Assembly (NCBI RefSeq): GCF_013349995.1
Contig: NZ_JABVXF010000006.1
Location: forward strand, 101,967-165,966
DNA from: Pseudoalteromonas sp. 0303
GTDB lineage: Bacteria > Pseudomonadota > Gammaproteobacteria > Enterobacterales > Alteromonadaceae
Reading direction: 5' to 3'
DNA length: 64,000 nt
Below are positions 1 to 9,430 of the stretch, piece by piece. The translations under genes were made by a program, and so were the position numbers. Position 1 is the stretch's first letter. Each line of letters begins with the position of its first letter. A model generated the notes under the pieces. That model saw only the letters and a list, made by a program, of their open reading frames with translations. It was not told the origin of the DNA and searched no databases.

Positions 1-717
1 AATAATTCCCCCTTGCGGTGTCCCAGCTTCAGTCGGATTCAGTTTACCGGATTCCATGTAACCGGCTTTCAGCCATTTTCCGAGTACTCGTTTATCCAAT
101 GGAATGTTGGCGAGTAACCAGTCATGACTGATGTTATCGAAGCACCCTTTGATGTCCCCCTCTAACACCCATTTGGCAGAATGCTTGCGACTGAGGTTCA
201 CAAAACATTGCTCAATCGCATCTGCCGTTGAGCGCATCGGGCGAAAGCCATAGCTATTTCTATCGGCGGTTGTTTCCGACACAGGCTCTAGCGCCAGCAG
301 GTATAACGCCTGCATAGCTCTGTCGAGCATAGTCGGTATCCCAAGCGGTCGACGCTTGCCGTTCGCTTTAGGAATATAAACTCGCCTCAACGGTTTGGGC
401 TTATAGCCCTTACGCGTTAATCGAAATAGCGCCAGCCATTTACTCTCAGGTGTACTCCATAACTCCCCATCGACACCGGCAGTCCTTTTGCCTCGATTTT
501 CAGTTACCCGTTTAACTGCCAAAGCTTTGGCAGCAAACGAGCGCACCAACATGCGTTGTAGGGCTTTCACTTTACGCCACTGTTGTTGCTTAGTCGCCTT
601 CGCGATCCGTACTTGTAGCCCTCTCACCTTGCGCTCAACCGCATACCAATCAATGGTATGCCAGCTGTTTGCTTGGTGGGAGAACGCAGGTACATGGAAC
701 ATACATTCCGTACTCAT
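1..717 (-). CDS. ltrA: Group II intron reverse transcriptase/maturase, N-terminal part (cut by window edge)
   Basis: Open reading frame of 239 codons running off the left edge. It starts at an ATG preceded by GGAGGA at a good distance; another in-frame ATG lies 15 nt upstream (732) but would place the Shine-Dalgarno inside the gene. The protein shows the group II RT opening ([18 protein letters not shown]), then [63 protein letters not shown] and GTPQGGI, i.e. RT motifs 0 to 4. The catalytic YADD block, maturase (X) and any endonuclease domain would lie beyond the window, so activity cannot be judged. The part seen has no stop or frameshift. Family role: reverse transcription and splicing of its own intron RNA. 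Confidence 0.93.
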   Translation of the reverse strand, partial: MSTECMFHVPAFSHQANSWHTIDWYAVERKVRGLQVRIAKATKQQQWRKVKALQRMLVRSFAAKALAVKRVTENRGKRTAGVDGELWSTPESKWLALFRLTRKGYKPKPLRRVYIPKANGKRRPLGIPTMLDRAMQALYLLALEPVSETTADRNSYGFRPMRSTADAIEQCFVNLSRKHSAKWVLEGDIKGCFDNISHDWLLANIPLDKRVLGKWLKAGYMESGKLNPTEAGTPQGGII

Positions 718-1525
718 CTTGCTTTCCTCCATAACCACAAAATGGAGAAAAGCCAAGCCCTTACGGGGATAGCTAATCCCCGCTTGGGTTAATTTGTTAG
801 ATGGCTTTACACGCCTTCACACGATTAAAGACCAGTCTGAATTTGGCACTCTTTCGAGTTAGGGCAAAGTTAGAACCCCTATCCGAACCATTACAGTTCA
901 GCCTTCGCTTGGTCAGACATCCTTTACCCGCTTATCCAACAGCGTTCCTTACGGATTGCCTGCCTGTGTTACTGTTACCAGCAATCAGGCGAATAATCGG
1001 GCTTACCGAGTTCCATTGCAGTTACACGAGCAACGTAGGTTCTGTCTATCTACCGGTGGTCATAAGACGGCGTAATCCCAGATGTAAAAGGATTAACCGA
1101 CCACGTACCTTTTGGTCAGAGCGCATCAACAATATTTCGCTCTTTGCGGTTGACGGTATTTATCAACAGTTCACTTACGTTAACCATATTGCCCAGCCTA
1201 GCCCCCAGCCAGCTTATTGTTAGCCAACTATGCCCACTCTCACGAGTTAAGGCACCGTTTACACAGGGGTACATTGTCAGGAAGCTTTGCACCATGCCGT
1301 TACCAGCATCGCACTATCCCTAGGCTACTGTTAGCCGTATAACAGGTCTCGCTACCGAAGTGCCGAAACAAAACGGTGAGACAATAACTACAACAGCTTA
1401 CGCCGGAGATCGCTCCAGCAGCAAAATTCCAATAAGTCGTGCCAGAAGTGGCAAGCAGACGGGAGTATCCTCGAAGGTTAAAATTGTCGGCAGGCTGACG
1501 CCGCCGTTCTTTTTCCCTTTCGCAC
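718..1525 (-). mobile_element. 5' ribozyme portion of the group II intron (boundary approximate)
   Basis: Non-coding sequence upstream of the maturase on the same strand, with group II domain I-III style (many short self-complementary stems, GGAACTCGGTAAGCCC-type loops). Group II introns begin with GTGYG. Two candidates are visible on the minus strand: GTGCG starting at 1525 (808 nt before the maturase start, followed by AAAGGGAAAAAG) and GTGCG starting at 1314 (597 nt before). I prefer 1525 because the sequence between the two looks structured and non-coding, but this is not certain. The 3' end with domains V and VI is outside the window. The open frames in this stretch (for example 801-1223 and 1300-1527) are not believable genes. 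Confidence 0.7.
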
Positions 1526-1775
1526 AAAAGACTATGCTTCTAGATACCTACGTGTTGAGGGCAGCGCAGACATTAACACTTTGCGCCCGTTTTCTTTATG
1601 CTGACCGACAATAACGATCAGGCGAACATTCTCTTTCGAGAATGCCGTTGATCGGATTGTGCGATCCGACCAACGGATTTCGACTACTAATTTTTTGCAG
1701 GTGGGTGAGCAAGTACGTAAGTACTTGCTTACGGTGTAGCCTGCTAGGTTAGCGACCTACGCGACTCTCGTCGCA
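1526..1775. repeat. Hairpin array between groEL and the intron
   Basis: No credible gene here. Five inverted repeats follow one another: 1627-1644 (7-bp stem, TTTC/GAAA loop), 1646-1675 (about 12 bp with one mismatch), 1705-1732 (12 bp including one wobble, loop GTAA), 1745-1759 (5 bp) and 1761-1774 (5 bp, loop TCTC). None has the long T-run of a classical terminator on the groEL strand. They may act together as a 3' end for the groESL mRNA, or be a repeated extragenic element. Confidence 0.6.
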
Positions 1776-3476
<1,701 letters not shown>

Positions 3477-3764
3477 TTAGCCTACAATGCCTAGGATGTT
3501 ATCTTCACGCATGATCAGGTACTCTTGACCTTCGATCTTTTCAGCTTTTTCAACATAAGAGCCGAACAGCACAGTGTCACCGGCTTTAACTTCTAATGCT
3601 CTTACTTCACCGTTGTCTAAAACACGGCCATTACCAACAGCGATAACTTCTCCGCGAGTTGATTTTTCAGCTGCAGAGCCAGTTAATACAATACCGCCAG
3701 CAGACTTAGTTTCTTCTTCTAGACGCTTAACGATGACGCGATCATGTAAAGGACGAATGTTCAT
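3477..3764 (-). CDS. groS: Co-chaperonin GroES (HSP10)
   Basis: Heptameric lid of the GroEL folding chamber. The 95-aa protein has the standard length and motifs: [12 protein letters not shown] at the start, the mobile-loop region [20 protein letters not shown] around residues 16-36, and [12 protein letters not shown] later. The start has TTAGGAG about 8 nt upstream. First gene of the operon; its leader holds a strong heat-shock promoter and a 10-bp inverted repeat described separately. Confidence 0.99.
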   Translation of the reverse strand: MNIRPLHDRVIVKRLEEETKSAGGIVLTGSAAEKSTRGEVIAVGNGRVLDNGEVRALEVKAGDTVLFGSYVEKAEKIEGQEYLIMREDNILGIVG

Positions 3765-3824
3765 TTATTTAGTTCTCCTAACAGTTTCTGAACAGTACAG
3801 AAAAAATCTTGTGTTATTGCAGGG

Positions 3825-3877
3825 GAGTGCTAAGCCACCCGTTGCGTTTCATTGCATTCATTAATGGGGGTGGCTTA
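3825..3877. promoter_or_regulatory. Inverted repeat and CIRCE-like half-site in the groES leader
   Basis: A perfect 10-bp inverted repeat, TAAGCCACCC (3831-3840) and GGGTGGCTTA (3868-3877), brackets the predicted transcription start and overlaps the sigma-32 -10 element. Overlapping its left arm is GAGTGCTAA (3825-3833), identical to one arm of the HrcA operator CIRCE; the second CIRCE arm is not present at the 9-nt spacing. Function unknown, possibly chance. Confidence 0.4.
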
Positions 3878-3889
3878 AAAAAATCCAAG
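3862..3889 (-). promoter_or_regulatory. Sigma-32 (heat-shock) promoter of groESL
   Basis: On the minus strand CTTGGAT (3889-3883) is followed after 13 nt by CCCCATTA (3869-3862). This fits the RpoH consensus CTTGAAA / CCCCAT closely. It lies about 100 nt upstream of the groES start, as expected for groESL in gammaproteobacteria. Confidence 0.85.
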
Positions 3890-3907
3890 TACAAAAATTA
3901 AAAAATT

Positions 3908-4384
3908 TTAATCTTTTCGCTCAAATTCACCATCAATAGTTGTAGGTTGATGGTTTGGCTCTTCATGAGTGGTTGTTTTACTATGATATTGGAAGTGTGC
4001 AGAGCCTTGATTTGCCTGCGAACTCATGCGCACAGTTGCCTGACTAGCAAGGCCTGCAGCCAGTTTGTTGCGGATTGCTGGCGTGAGTAGTAAAAAGCCA
4101 AAAAAGTCAGTCATGATGCCTGGTGTCATTAATAAAACACCGGCGATAATGACACATAATCCAGTAAATAATTCTTTTGCAGGCATTTGCCCTTGTGCCA
4201 TTTGTAATTGCACGTTTTGAATCGCGCCCATACCTTGCTGCTTCACTAATTTCGCACCGACAATCGCGGTTACAATTACAAGCGCTATGGTGGCAAAGCC
4301 GCCGATCACTTCACTCACTTGGATGAGTAACGCGATCTCCACAATCGGCACTAAAATAAATAACAAAAACAAAAATCTAAACAT
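3908..4384 (-). CDS. fxsA: FxsA family membrane protein
   Basis: Inner-membrane protein of the FxsA family, named for suppression of phage T7 exclusion by the F plasmid when overproduced in E. coli; its normal role is not settled. The 158-aa product has a hydrophobic N-terminus (RFLFLLFILVPIVEIALLIQV), a Gly-rich second segment (GGFATIALVIVTAIVGAKLV) and the family-typical third segment (LCVIIAGVLLMTPGIMTDFFGFLLL). It ends in a His/Thr-rich hydrophilic tail. Placed just upstream of groESL on the same strand with about 140 nt between, the usual gammaproteobacterial neighbourhood, but with its own leader because the groES heat-shock promoter lies between them. Confidence 0.9.
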   Translation of the reverse strand: MFRFLFLLFILVPIVEIALLIQVSEVIGGFATIALVIVTAIVGAKLVKQQGMGAIQNVQLQMAQGQMPAKELFTGLCVIIAGVLLMTPGIMTDFFGFLLLTPAIRNKLAAGLASQATVRMSSQANQGSAHFQYHSKTTTHEEPNHQPTTIDGEFERKD

Positions 4385-4546
4385 AACGCTCTCTAAAAAA
4401 TGTCATTCTCTTTCGAGTCAGTGAAATATAAATTGGGGTGAGCAGGTCATTTTTCAAGACGGAACCTAGGATCACCTTGCTCGCTACACATTATAGTTAC
4501 TATCGGCTACTATGGTGCGACTCACGTAATCAAATAAAGGTTCCTT

Positions 4547-4867
4547 ATGACTACGCATTTTCGACTTATTTTTACTACTTGTGCAAATGAGGCTGAAGCC
4601 CGTCAGTTGGCACAACATCTAGTTAAAGAAAAGCTAGCTGCTTGTGTGAACATTTTGCCTACTATTGAATCTATTTACATGTGGGAAGGCGAGGTGACTC
4701 AAGCTATTGAGAGTAAGTTACTGATCAAAACTAAGTCAGAAAAAATGAATGAGGTGATCCAAACTATCAAGAAATTGCATAGTTATGAGGTGCCTGAAAT
4801 TCAGGTCGTTGATGTGGCTACAGGCAATTTAGCCTATTTTAATTGGATGGATGAGGTACTTAATTAA
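4547..4867 (+). CDS. cutA: Divalent-cation tolerance protein CutA
   Basis: Small trimeric cytoplasmic protein of the CutA1 family, linked genetically to copper tolerance in E. coli. The 106-aa length is normal. Family signatures are visible: the N-terminal strand followed by EAEARQLAQHLVKEKLAACV, NILPTIESIYMWEGEV, and IKKLHSYEVPEI in the second half. Start ATG follows AAAGGTTCC. Its stop overlaps the dsbD start by one base (TAATG), which implies translational coupling with dsbD, the common cutA-dsbD pairing of enterics and relatives. Confidence 0.97.
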   Translation: MTTHFRLIFTTCANEAEARQLAQHLVKEKLAACVNILPTIESIYMWEGEVTQAIESKLLIKTKSEKMNEVIQTIKKLHSYEVPEIQVVDVATGNLAYFNWMDEVLN

Positions 4868-6693
4868 TGCGATCGTTCCTTTTATTACTTTGTGCATTAT
4901 TGCTAATGCCAGCAAGCGCAAGTAATAACAATTTACTTGGAAATCTACTACAACCTGCGGAGCAAACATTTCTCCCAGTTGATCAGGCTTTTGTTTTCGA
5001 TTTTGACCAGCAAGGCAAAACCTTATTTATTGGCTGGGATATTGCGCCTGATTATTACCTTTATAAAAAGAAAGTCGAAATTATTGCCAAAGGCGCAGAT
5101 ATTGAAATTCCTGATCTTGGCAAGGGCGTGATTATTGAGGATGAATTTTTTGGTAAGACCGAGGTATTCTTTGATTCGTTAAGTGTGGTTTCTAAGCTTA
5201 GTAACGTCACAGAAGGTGCGGTTGTTAAAGTGCGTTTTCAAGGCTGTGCCGAGGCGGGGTTATGTTATCCGCCAGAAGTTAGAACCATTCCTTTATCTGT
5301 GATTGCAGGTGAGCAAGTATCACAGGCTGCAGATGCGGGGAATGCATTGGCTGCATTAACACAAGCAGCCGATACTAATGAAGCGTCATCAGCCCCTTCT
5401 CAAGAAGTTTCAAAACCAGCTGGTGAGCAGTCATATACCGATAAGCTGGCATCGCAAGGTTTACTAACTAACCTAGTAATCTTCTTTTTAGTTGGTGTTG
5501 GTCTTGCCTTTACGCCATGCGTATTCCCAATGTTTCCGATTTTGTCGAGCCTTATAGCGGGTCAGCAGAATTTATCGACTAAGAAAGCGTTCTCGCTGTC
5601 GTTTGTATATGTACAAGGTATGGCCGTTACTTACGCAGGACTGGGTTTAGTGGTTGCATCATTAGGTGGGCAAGTACAAGGGTATTTACAGCATCCTACT
5701 GTACTAATTAGCTTTAGTATCTTATTTGTATTGCTGGCAATGTCGATGTTTGGCTGGTACGAAATCAAATTACCTAGCGGTATGATGAATAAACTTACTC
5801 AGGTTAGTAACCAGCAAAAAGGCGGCAATTATGTTGGCGTATTTATGATGGGTGTACTGTCTGGTTTGATTGCCTCACCGTGTACAACAGCGCCATTATC
5901 TGCTGCTTTACTCTATGTAGCGCAAAGTGGTGACTACCTCGTCGGTGGTTTAACACTTTATGTACTCAGTTTAGGCATGGGCTTACCGCTGTTATTACTG
6001 GGGACTTCTGGCGGTAAATTACTACCAAAAGCCGGTGGTTGGATGGAGCAAGTGAAAACCCTCTTTGGTTTCATTATGCTGGTCGTGCCGCTTATTCTGC
6101 TTGAGCGTATTGTTGATATTGAAATCATTTGGTTAATGGCGGGTTTATTAGCTCTTGCTACAGCGCTTTATTTACACCATTGGCAAAGTGGTCAATCACA
6201 AGGCAAACTAAAAACAGCATTGTGGTTTGCTGCAACCTTATTGGTTGTGACTGGGGCGAGTTTAACGAAAAATTATTTCTGGCCCAGTAAAGCGGTGGTT
6301 GCTGAAGCTACTGTAAAAACACATGGTTTTAGACAAGTTGCTAATCTAAGTGAATTAAAAGAAGAAATTGCACAAGCAAGTAGCGAAGGGCGCTTAGTAA
6401 TGGTCGACTTATATGCCGACTGGTGCGTTGCGTGTAAAGAGTTTGAGCACTACACGTTTCCTGACGCTAAAGTGCAAGAGCAATTTGCTCACTTTGAATT
6501 AATTCAAATCGATTTAACACAAAGCGATGCAAAAACCATAGAGCTGATGGAAGAATACACGGTATTTGGTTTACCGAGCATTTTGTTCTTTGATAGCCAA
6601 GGTAATGAGCTTTTAGAGCAACGTGTAACAGGCTTTTTAAATGCCAAAGACTTTGCAGAACATTTAGCAAAAGTTCGAAATAGCGCTAAATAA
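4867..6693 (+). CDS. dsbD: Thiol:disulfide interchange protein DsbD
   Basis: Transfers electrons from cytoplasmic thioredoxin through the inner membrane to periplasmic isomerases such as DsbC. The 608-aa protein has the three expected parts: a signal peptide followed by an N-terminal immunoglobulin-like domain with the Cys pair in CAEAGLCYPPEVR, a central eight-helix region containing FTPCVFPMFPIL and the second core cysteine in SPCTTAPLSA, and a C-terminal thioredoxin-like domain with WCVAC. A Ser/Ala/Gln-rich linker separates the first two. Starts on the last base of the cutA stop. Followed at once by a strong terminator. Confidence 0.98.
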   Translation: MRSFLLLLCALLLMPASASNNNLLGNLLQPAEQTFLPVDQAFVFDFDQQGKTLFIGWDIAPDYYLYKKKVEIIAKGADIEIPDLGKGVIIEDEFFGKTEVFFDSLSVVSKLSNVTEGAVVKVRFQGCAEAGLCYPPEVRTIPLSVIAGEQVSQAADAGNALAALTQAADTNEASSAPSQEVSKPAGEQSYTDKLASQGLLTNLVIFFLVGVGLAFTPCVFPMFPILSSLIAGQQNLSTKKAFSLSFVYVQGMAVTYAGLGLVVASLGGQVQGYLQHPTVLISFSILFVLLAMSMFGWYEIKLPSGMMNKLTQVSNQQKGGNYVGVFMMGVLSGLIASPCTTAPLSAALLYVAQSGDYLVGGLTLYVLSLGMGLPLLLLGTSGGKLLPKAGGWMEQVKTLFGFIMLVVPLILLERIVDIEIIWLMAGLLALATALYLHHWQSGQSQGKLKTALWFAATLLVVTGASLTKNYFWPSKAVVAEATVKTHGFRQVANLSELKEEIAQASSEGRLVMVDLYADWCVACKEFEHYTFPDAKVQEQFAHFELIQIDLTQSDAKTIELMEEYTVFGLPSILFFDSQGNELLEQRVTGFLNAKDFAEHLAKVRNSAK

Positions 6694-6716
6694 ACGCAAA
6701 CGTGCAAGAAAATAGC

Positions 6717-6745
6717 AAAACGCCACTCATCTGAGTGGCGTTTTT
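6717..6745. terminator. Rho-independent terminator after dsbD
   Basis: Stem CGCCACTCA / TGAGTGGCG with a two-base loop, followed by TTTTT and preceded by AAAA, so it could act in both directions. Confidence 0.9.
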
Positions 6746-6834
6746 GTATCAGCATCATAAAAAATACTTATTTTAAGTGAAAAATAGCAAATTCACTGAT
6801 TGAAGCTCAATTAATCAGCAGGAAAACGCTTAGA

Positions 6835-6862
6835 ATGACCCTGTTGTGTGCCTTGCTATACT
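6835..6862 (+). promoter_or_regulatory. Candidate sigma-70 promoter for aroQ-accBC
   Basis: ATGACC (6835-6840), 16-nt spacer, TATACT (6857-6862) with an extended TGC in front of the -10. The gap 6694-7041 otherwise contains the dsbD terminator and a perfect 8-bp hairpin CACGCTTA/TAAGCGTG (6971-6989) in the aroQ leader; I see no gene in it. Confidence 0.45.
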
Positions 6863-7041
6863 TGACTTTGCCACGAATAGGGAGTGATTAGACCAGTATT
6901 TTGCTGCTATTTACGTCGAAATATCTATAATAGGTGGTTAACGTGAGAAATAGTTGCTATTTTACATCAGCACGCTTAGGTTAAGCGTGGGTTTATGATG
7001 AATATGGTTAAACTGCTTACTTATAGGATATATCGCGTATT

Positions 7042-7494
7042 ATGGCTGCAAAATTCAAACTTTTAGTTCTAAATGGGCCAAATTTAAACATGCTTGGCAA
7101 GCGTGAACCAGAAAAGTACGGTACTCAATCTCTTGATGAGATTATAGCTGAACTTAGTCAGGTTGCTGCCAGTCTCAATGTTGATTTAACGCATTTCCAA
7201 AGTAACAGTGAAGCTGCATTAATAGAACGCATTCACGATGCGTGGCAAACGGTTGATGCAATTATTATCAACCCTGCTGCATTTACGCATACAAGCGTAG
7301 CCTTACGGGATGCATTACTTAGTGTAAACATTCCCTTTTACGAGGTGCATTTAACTAATGTGCATGCTCGAGAAGCATTCCGTCATCATTCGTATTTTTC
7401 GGATGTGGCACAAGGCGTCATTATTGGATTAGGAGCAATGGGTTATAAGGTGGCACTTGAAGCTGCTGTTAGCCGGTTGCAAAACACACATTAA
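7042..7494 (+). CDS. aroQ: 3-dehydroquinate dehydratase, type II
   Basis: Third step of the shikimate pathway: dehydration of 3-dehydroquinate to 3-dehydroshikimate. The 150-aa size and the motifs mark the dodecameric type II enzyme: [18 protein letters not shown] with the flexible-loop Arg and catalytic Tyr, [15 protein letters not shown], and [18 protein letters not shown] with the catalytic His region. Located 30 nt upstream of accB on the same strand, a common arrangement in gammaproteobacteria, so it is probably co-transcribed with accBC. Confidence 0.97.
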   Translation: MAAKFKLLVLNGPNLNMLGKREPEKYGTQSLDEIIAELSQVAASLNVDLTHFQSNSEAALIERIHDAWQTVDAIIINPAAFTHTSVALRDALLSVNIPFYEVHLTNVHAREAFRHHSYFSDVAQGVIIGLGAMGYKVALEAAVSRLQNTH

Positions 7495-7524
7495 TTTTTA
7501 AATAACTAACAGGCGGGTCGTTCA

Positions 7525-7989
7525 ATGGATATTCGCAAGATCAAAAAACTTATCGAATTAGTAGAAGAATCTGGTATTGCTGAATTAGAAATCACTGAAG
7601 GTGAAGAGTCAGTACGCATCAATCGTAACAATATGTCTGCAGCACCTGCAATGCAGTATGCACCACAACAGTTTGCAGCACCTGCGCCAGCAGCGGCACC
7701 AGCTCCAGTAGCAGAGGCACCAGCAGCAGAAGCGGCTGCTCCAGCTGCACCGACTGGCCATCAAGTTAAATCTCCTATGGTTGGTTCATTCTACTCAGCG
7801 GCTTCTCCAGAAGCAGCACCATACGTAGAAGTAGGTTCTAAAGTAAATGTTGGCGATACGTTATGTATCGTTGAAGCAATGAAGATGATGAACCAAATCG
7901 AATCTGATAAAGCAGGCACAGTAAAAGCTATCTTAGTTGAAAATGGCGAGCCAGTAGAATTCGATCAACCTTTATTCATCATTGAATAA
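7525..7989 (+). CDS. accB: Biotin carboxyl carrier protein of acetyl-CoA carboxylase
   Basis: Carries the biotin that shuttles CO2 between biotin carboxylase (AccC) and the carboxyltransferase in fatty-acid synthesis. The 154-aa product has an N-terminal dimerisation segment, an Ala/Pro-rich mobile linker (about residues 39-77) and the biotinyl domain with the conserved EAMKMM, whose Lys120 is the expected biotinylation site. Start ATG follows ACAGGCGGG. Sits 23 nt before accC, the universal accBC operon. Confidence 0.98.
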   Translation: MDIRKIKKLIELVEESGIAELEITEGEESVRINRNNMSAAPAMQYAPQQFAAPAPAAAPAPVAEAPAAEAAAPAAPTGHQVKSPMVGSFYSAASPEAAPYVEVGSKVNVGDTLCIVEAMKMMNQIESDKAGTVKAILVENGEPVEFDQPLFIIE

Positions 7990-8012
7990 TAGCGCAACAA
8001 AAGGCCAACTCT

Positions 8013-9353
8013 ATGTTAGATAAAGTAGTCATTGCAAACCGAGGTGAAATTGCACTTCGCGTACTGCGCGCCTGCAAAGAGCTTGGGATCAAAACTGTTG
8101 CTGTGCATTCAACGGCAGACCGTGATCTTAAGCACGTGTTACTGGCAGACGAAACAATTTGTATTGGTAAACCAGCAGCCACTGAAAGTTACTTAGATAT
8201 TCCGCGCATTATTGCAGCGGCAGAAGTAACAGACGCAGTTGCTATCCACCCAGGTTATGGTTTCCTTTCTGAAAATGCAGACTTTGCTGATCAAGTTGAG
8301 CAAAGCGGCTTTGTATTTATCGGTCCTAAAGGCGACACAATTCGTTTAATGGGTGACAAAGTTTCTGCAATCGAAGCGATGCGTAAAGCCGGTGTACCTT
8401 GTGTACCAGGTTCTGATGGCCCATTAACGGCAGACAGTGAGCGCAACATTCAAATCGCTAAGCGTATTGGTTACCCTGTAATCATTAAAGCAGCAGGCGG
8501 CGGCGGTGGTCGTGGTATGCGTGTTGTTCGCAGCGAAAAAGAACTGATTGATTCAATCGCTCTTACTCAGCAAGAAGCAAAGCAGTTCTTCGGTAATGGT
8601 ATGGTTTACATGGAAAAATTCCTTGAAAACCCACGTCACATCGAAGTTCAAGTACTTGCAGACGGTCAAGGCAATGCAGTTCACTTAGGTGAGCGTGATT
8701 GTTCAATGCAACGTCGTCACCAAAAAGTTGTTGAAGAAGCGCCAGCGCCAGGTATCACAGCTGAAATGCGTAAGTTCATTGGTGACCGTTGTACTCGTGC
8801 ATGTATCGAAATCGGTTATCGCGGTGCAGGTACGTTCGAATTCTTATACGAAAACGGCGAGTTCTATTTCATCGAAATGAATACCCGTATTCAGGTTGAG
8901 CACCCAGTAACAGAAATGGTCACTGGCGTTGACTTAATCAAAGAGCAGCTAAAAATTGCAGCGGGTCAACCATTATCATTCACACAAGAAGATGTGGTTA
9001 TTCGTGGTCATGCAATTGAGTGCCGTATTAATGCGGAAGACCCAGACACCTTTATTCCATCACCAGGTAAAATCACGCGATTCCACCCTGCTGGCGGTTT
9101 AGGTATTCGTTGGGACAGCCACATCTACGCAGATTACACAGTACCACCTCATTACGATTCAATGATTGGTAAGTTGATCTGTTACGGTGAAAACCGTGAT
9201 GTAGCTATTGCTCGTTCACGCAATGCGTTAAACGAATTAGTGATCGATGGCATCAAGACCAACACACCACTGCACAAGAAAATCTTGGCAGATGAAAACT
9301 TCCAAAACGGTGGTACAAACATCCACTACCTTGAGAAGAAACTAGGTCTGTAA
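8013..9353 (+). CDS. accC: Biotin carboxylase subunit of acetyl-CoA carboxylase
   Basis: ATP-dependent carboxylation of biotin on AccB. Standard 446-aa length with the ATP-grasp features: [20 protein letters not shown] at the N-terminus, the glycine-rich loop [13 protein letters not shown], and [20 protein letters not shown] with the catalytic residues. Second of the accBC pair and followed by a strong terminator that also faces the convergent GH97 gene. Confidence 0.99.
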   Translation: MLDKVVIANRGEIALRVLRACKELGIKTVAVHSTADRDLKHVLLADETICIGKPAATESYLDIPRIIAAAEVTDAVAIHPGYGFLSENADFADQVEQSGFVFIGPKGDTIRLMGDKVSAIEAMRKAGVPCVPGSDGPLTADSERNIQIAKRIGYPVIIKAAGGGGGRGMRVVRSEKELIDSIALTQQEAKQFFGNGMVYMEKFLENPRHIEVQVLADGQGNAVHLGERDCSMQRRHQKVVEEAPAPGITAEMRKFIGDRCTRACIEIGYRGAGTFEFLYENGEFYFIEMNTRIQVEHPVTEMVTGVDLIKEQLKIAAGQPLSFTQEDVVIRGHAIECRINAEDPDTFIPSPGKITRFHPAGGLGIRWDSHIYADYTVPPHYDSMIGKLICYGENRDVAIARSRNALNELVIDGIKTNTPLHKKILADENFQNGGTNIHYLEKKLGL

Positions 9354-9372
9354 AAAAAATTCTGTTTAAGCT

Positions 9373-9401
9373 AAAAAGCCGGCAACTTTGCCGGCTTTTT
9401 T
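9373..9401. terminator. Bidirectional terminator between accC and GH97 gene
   Basis: Stem GCCGGCAA / TTGCCGGC (9378-9385 and 9388-9395) flanked by AAAAA and TTTTTT. Serves accC and may also serve the convergent gene on the minus strand, whose stop codon is at 9431. Confidence 0.9.
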
Positions 9402-9430
9402 ATTTAAGCTCAAAACTTACAGCTTTTAGC

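Noticed and set aside
1310..1314. GTGCG as the 5' end of the intron
   Set aside because: Possible, but it would leave a structured non-coding region of 200 bp unexplained; the site at 1525 is preferred without being certain.
801..1527. Open frames on both strands in the region after the maturase gene (801-1223 plus, 1300-1527 minus, 1360-1614 plus)
   Set aside because: They lie in the structured 5' part of the group II intron or its flank, lack ribosome sites and have unnatural composition.
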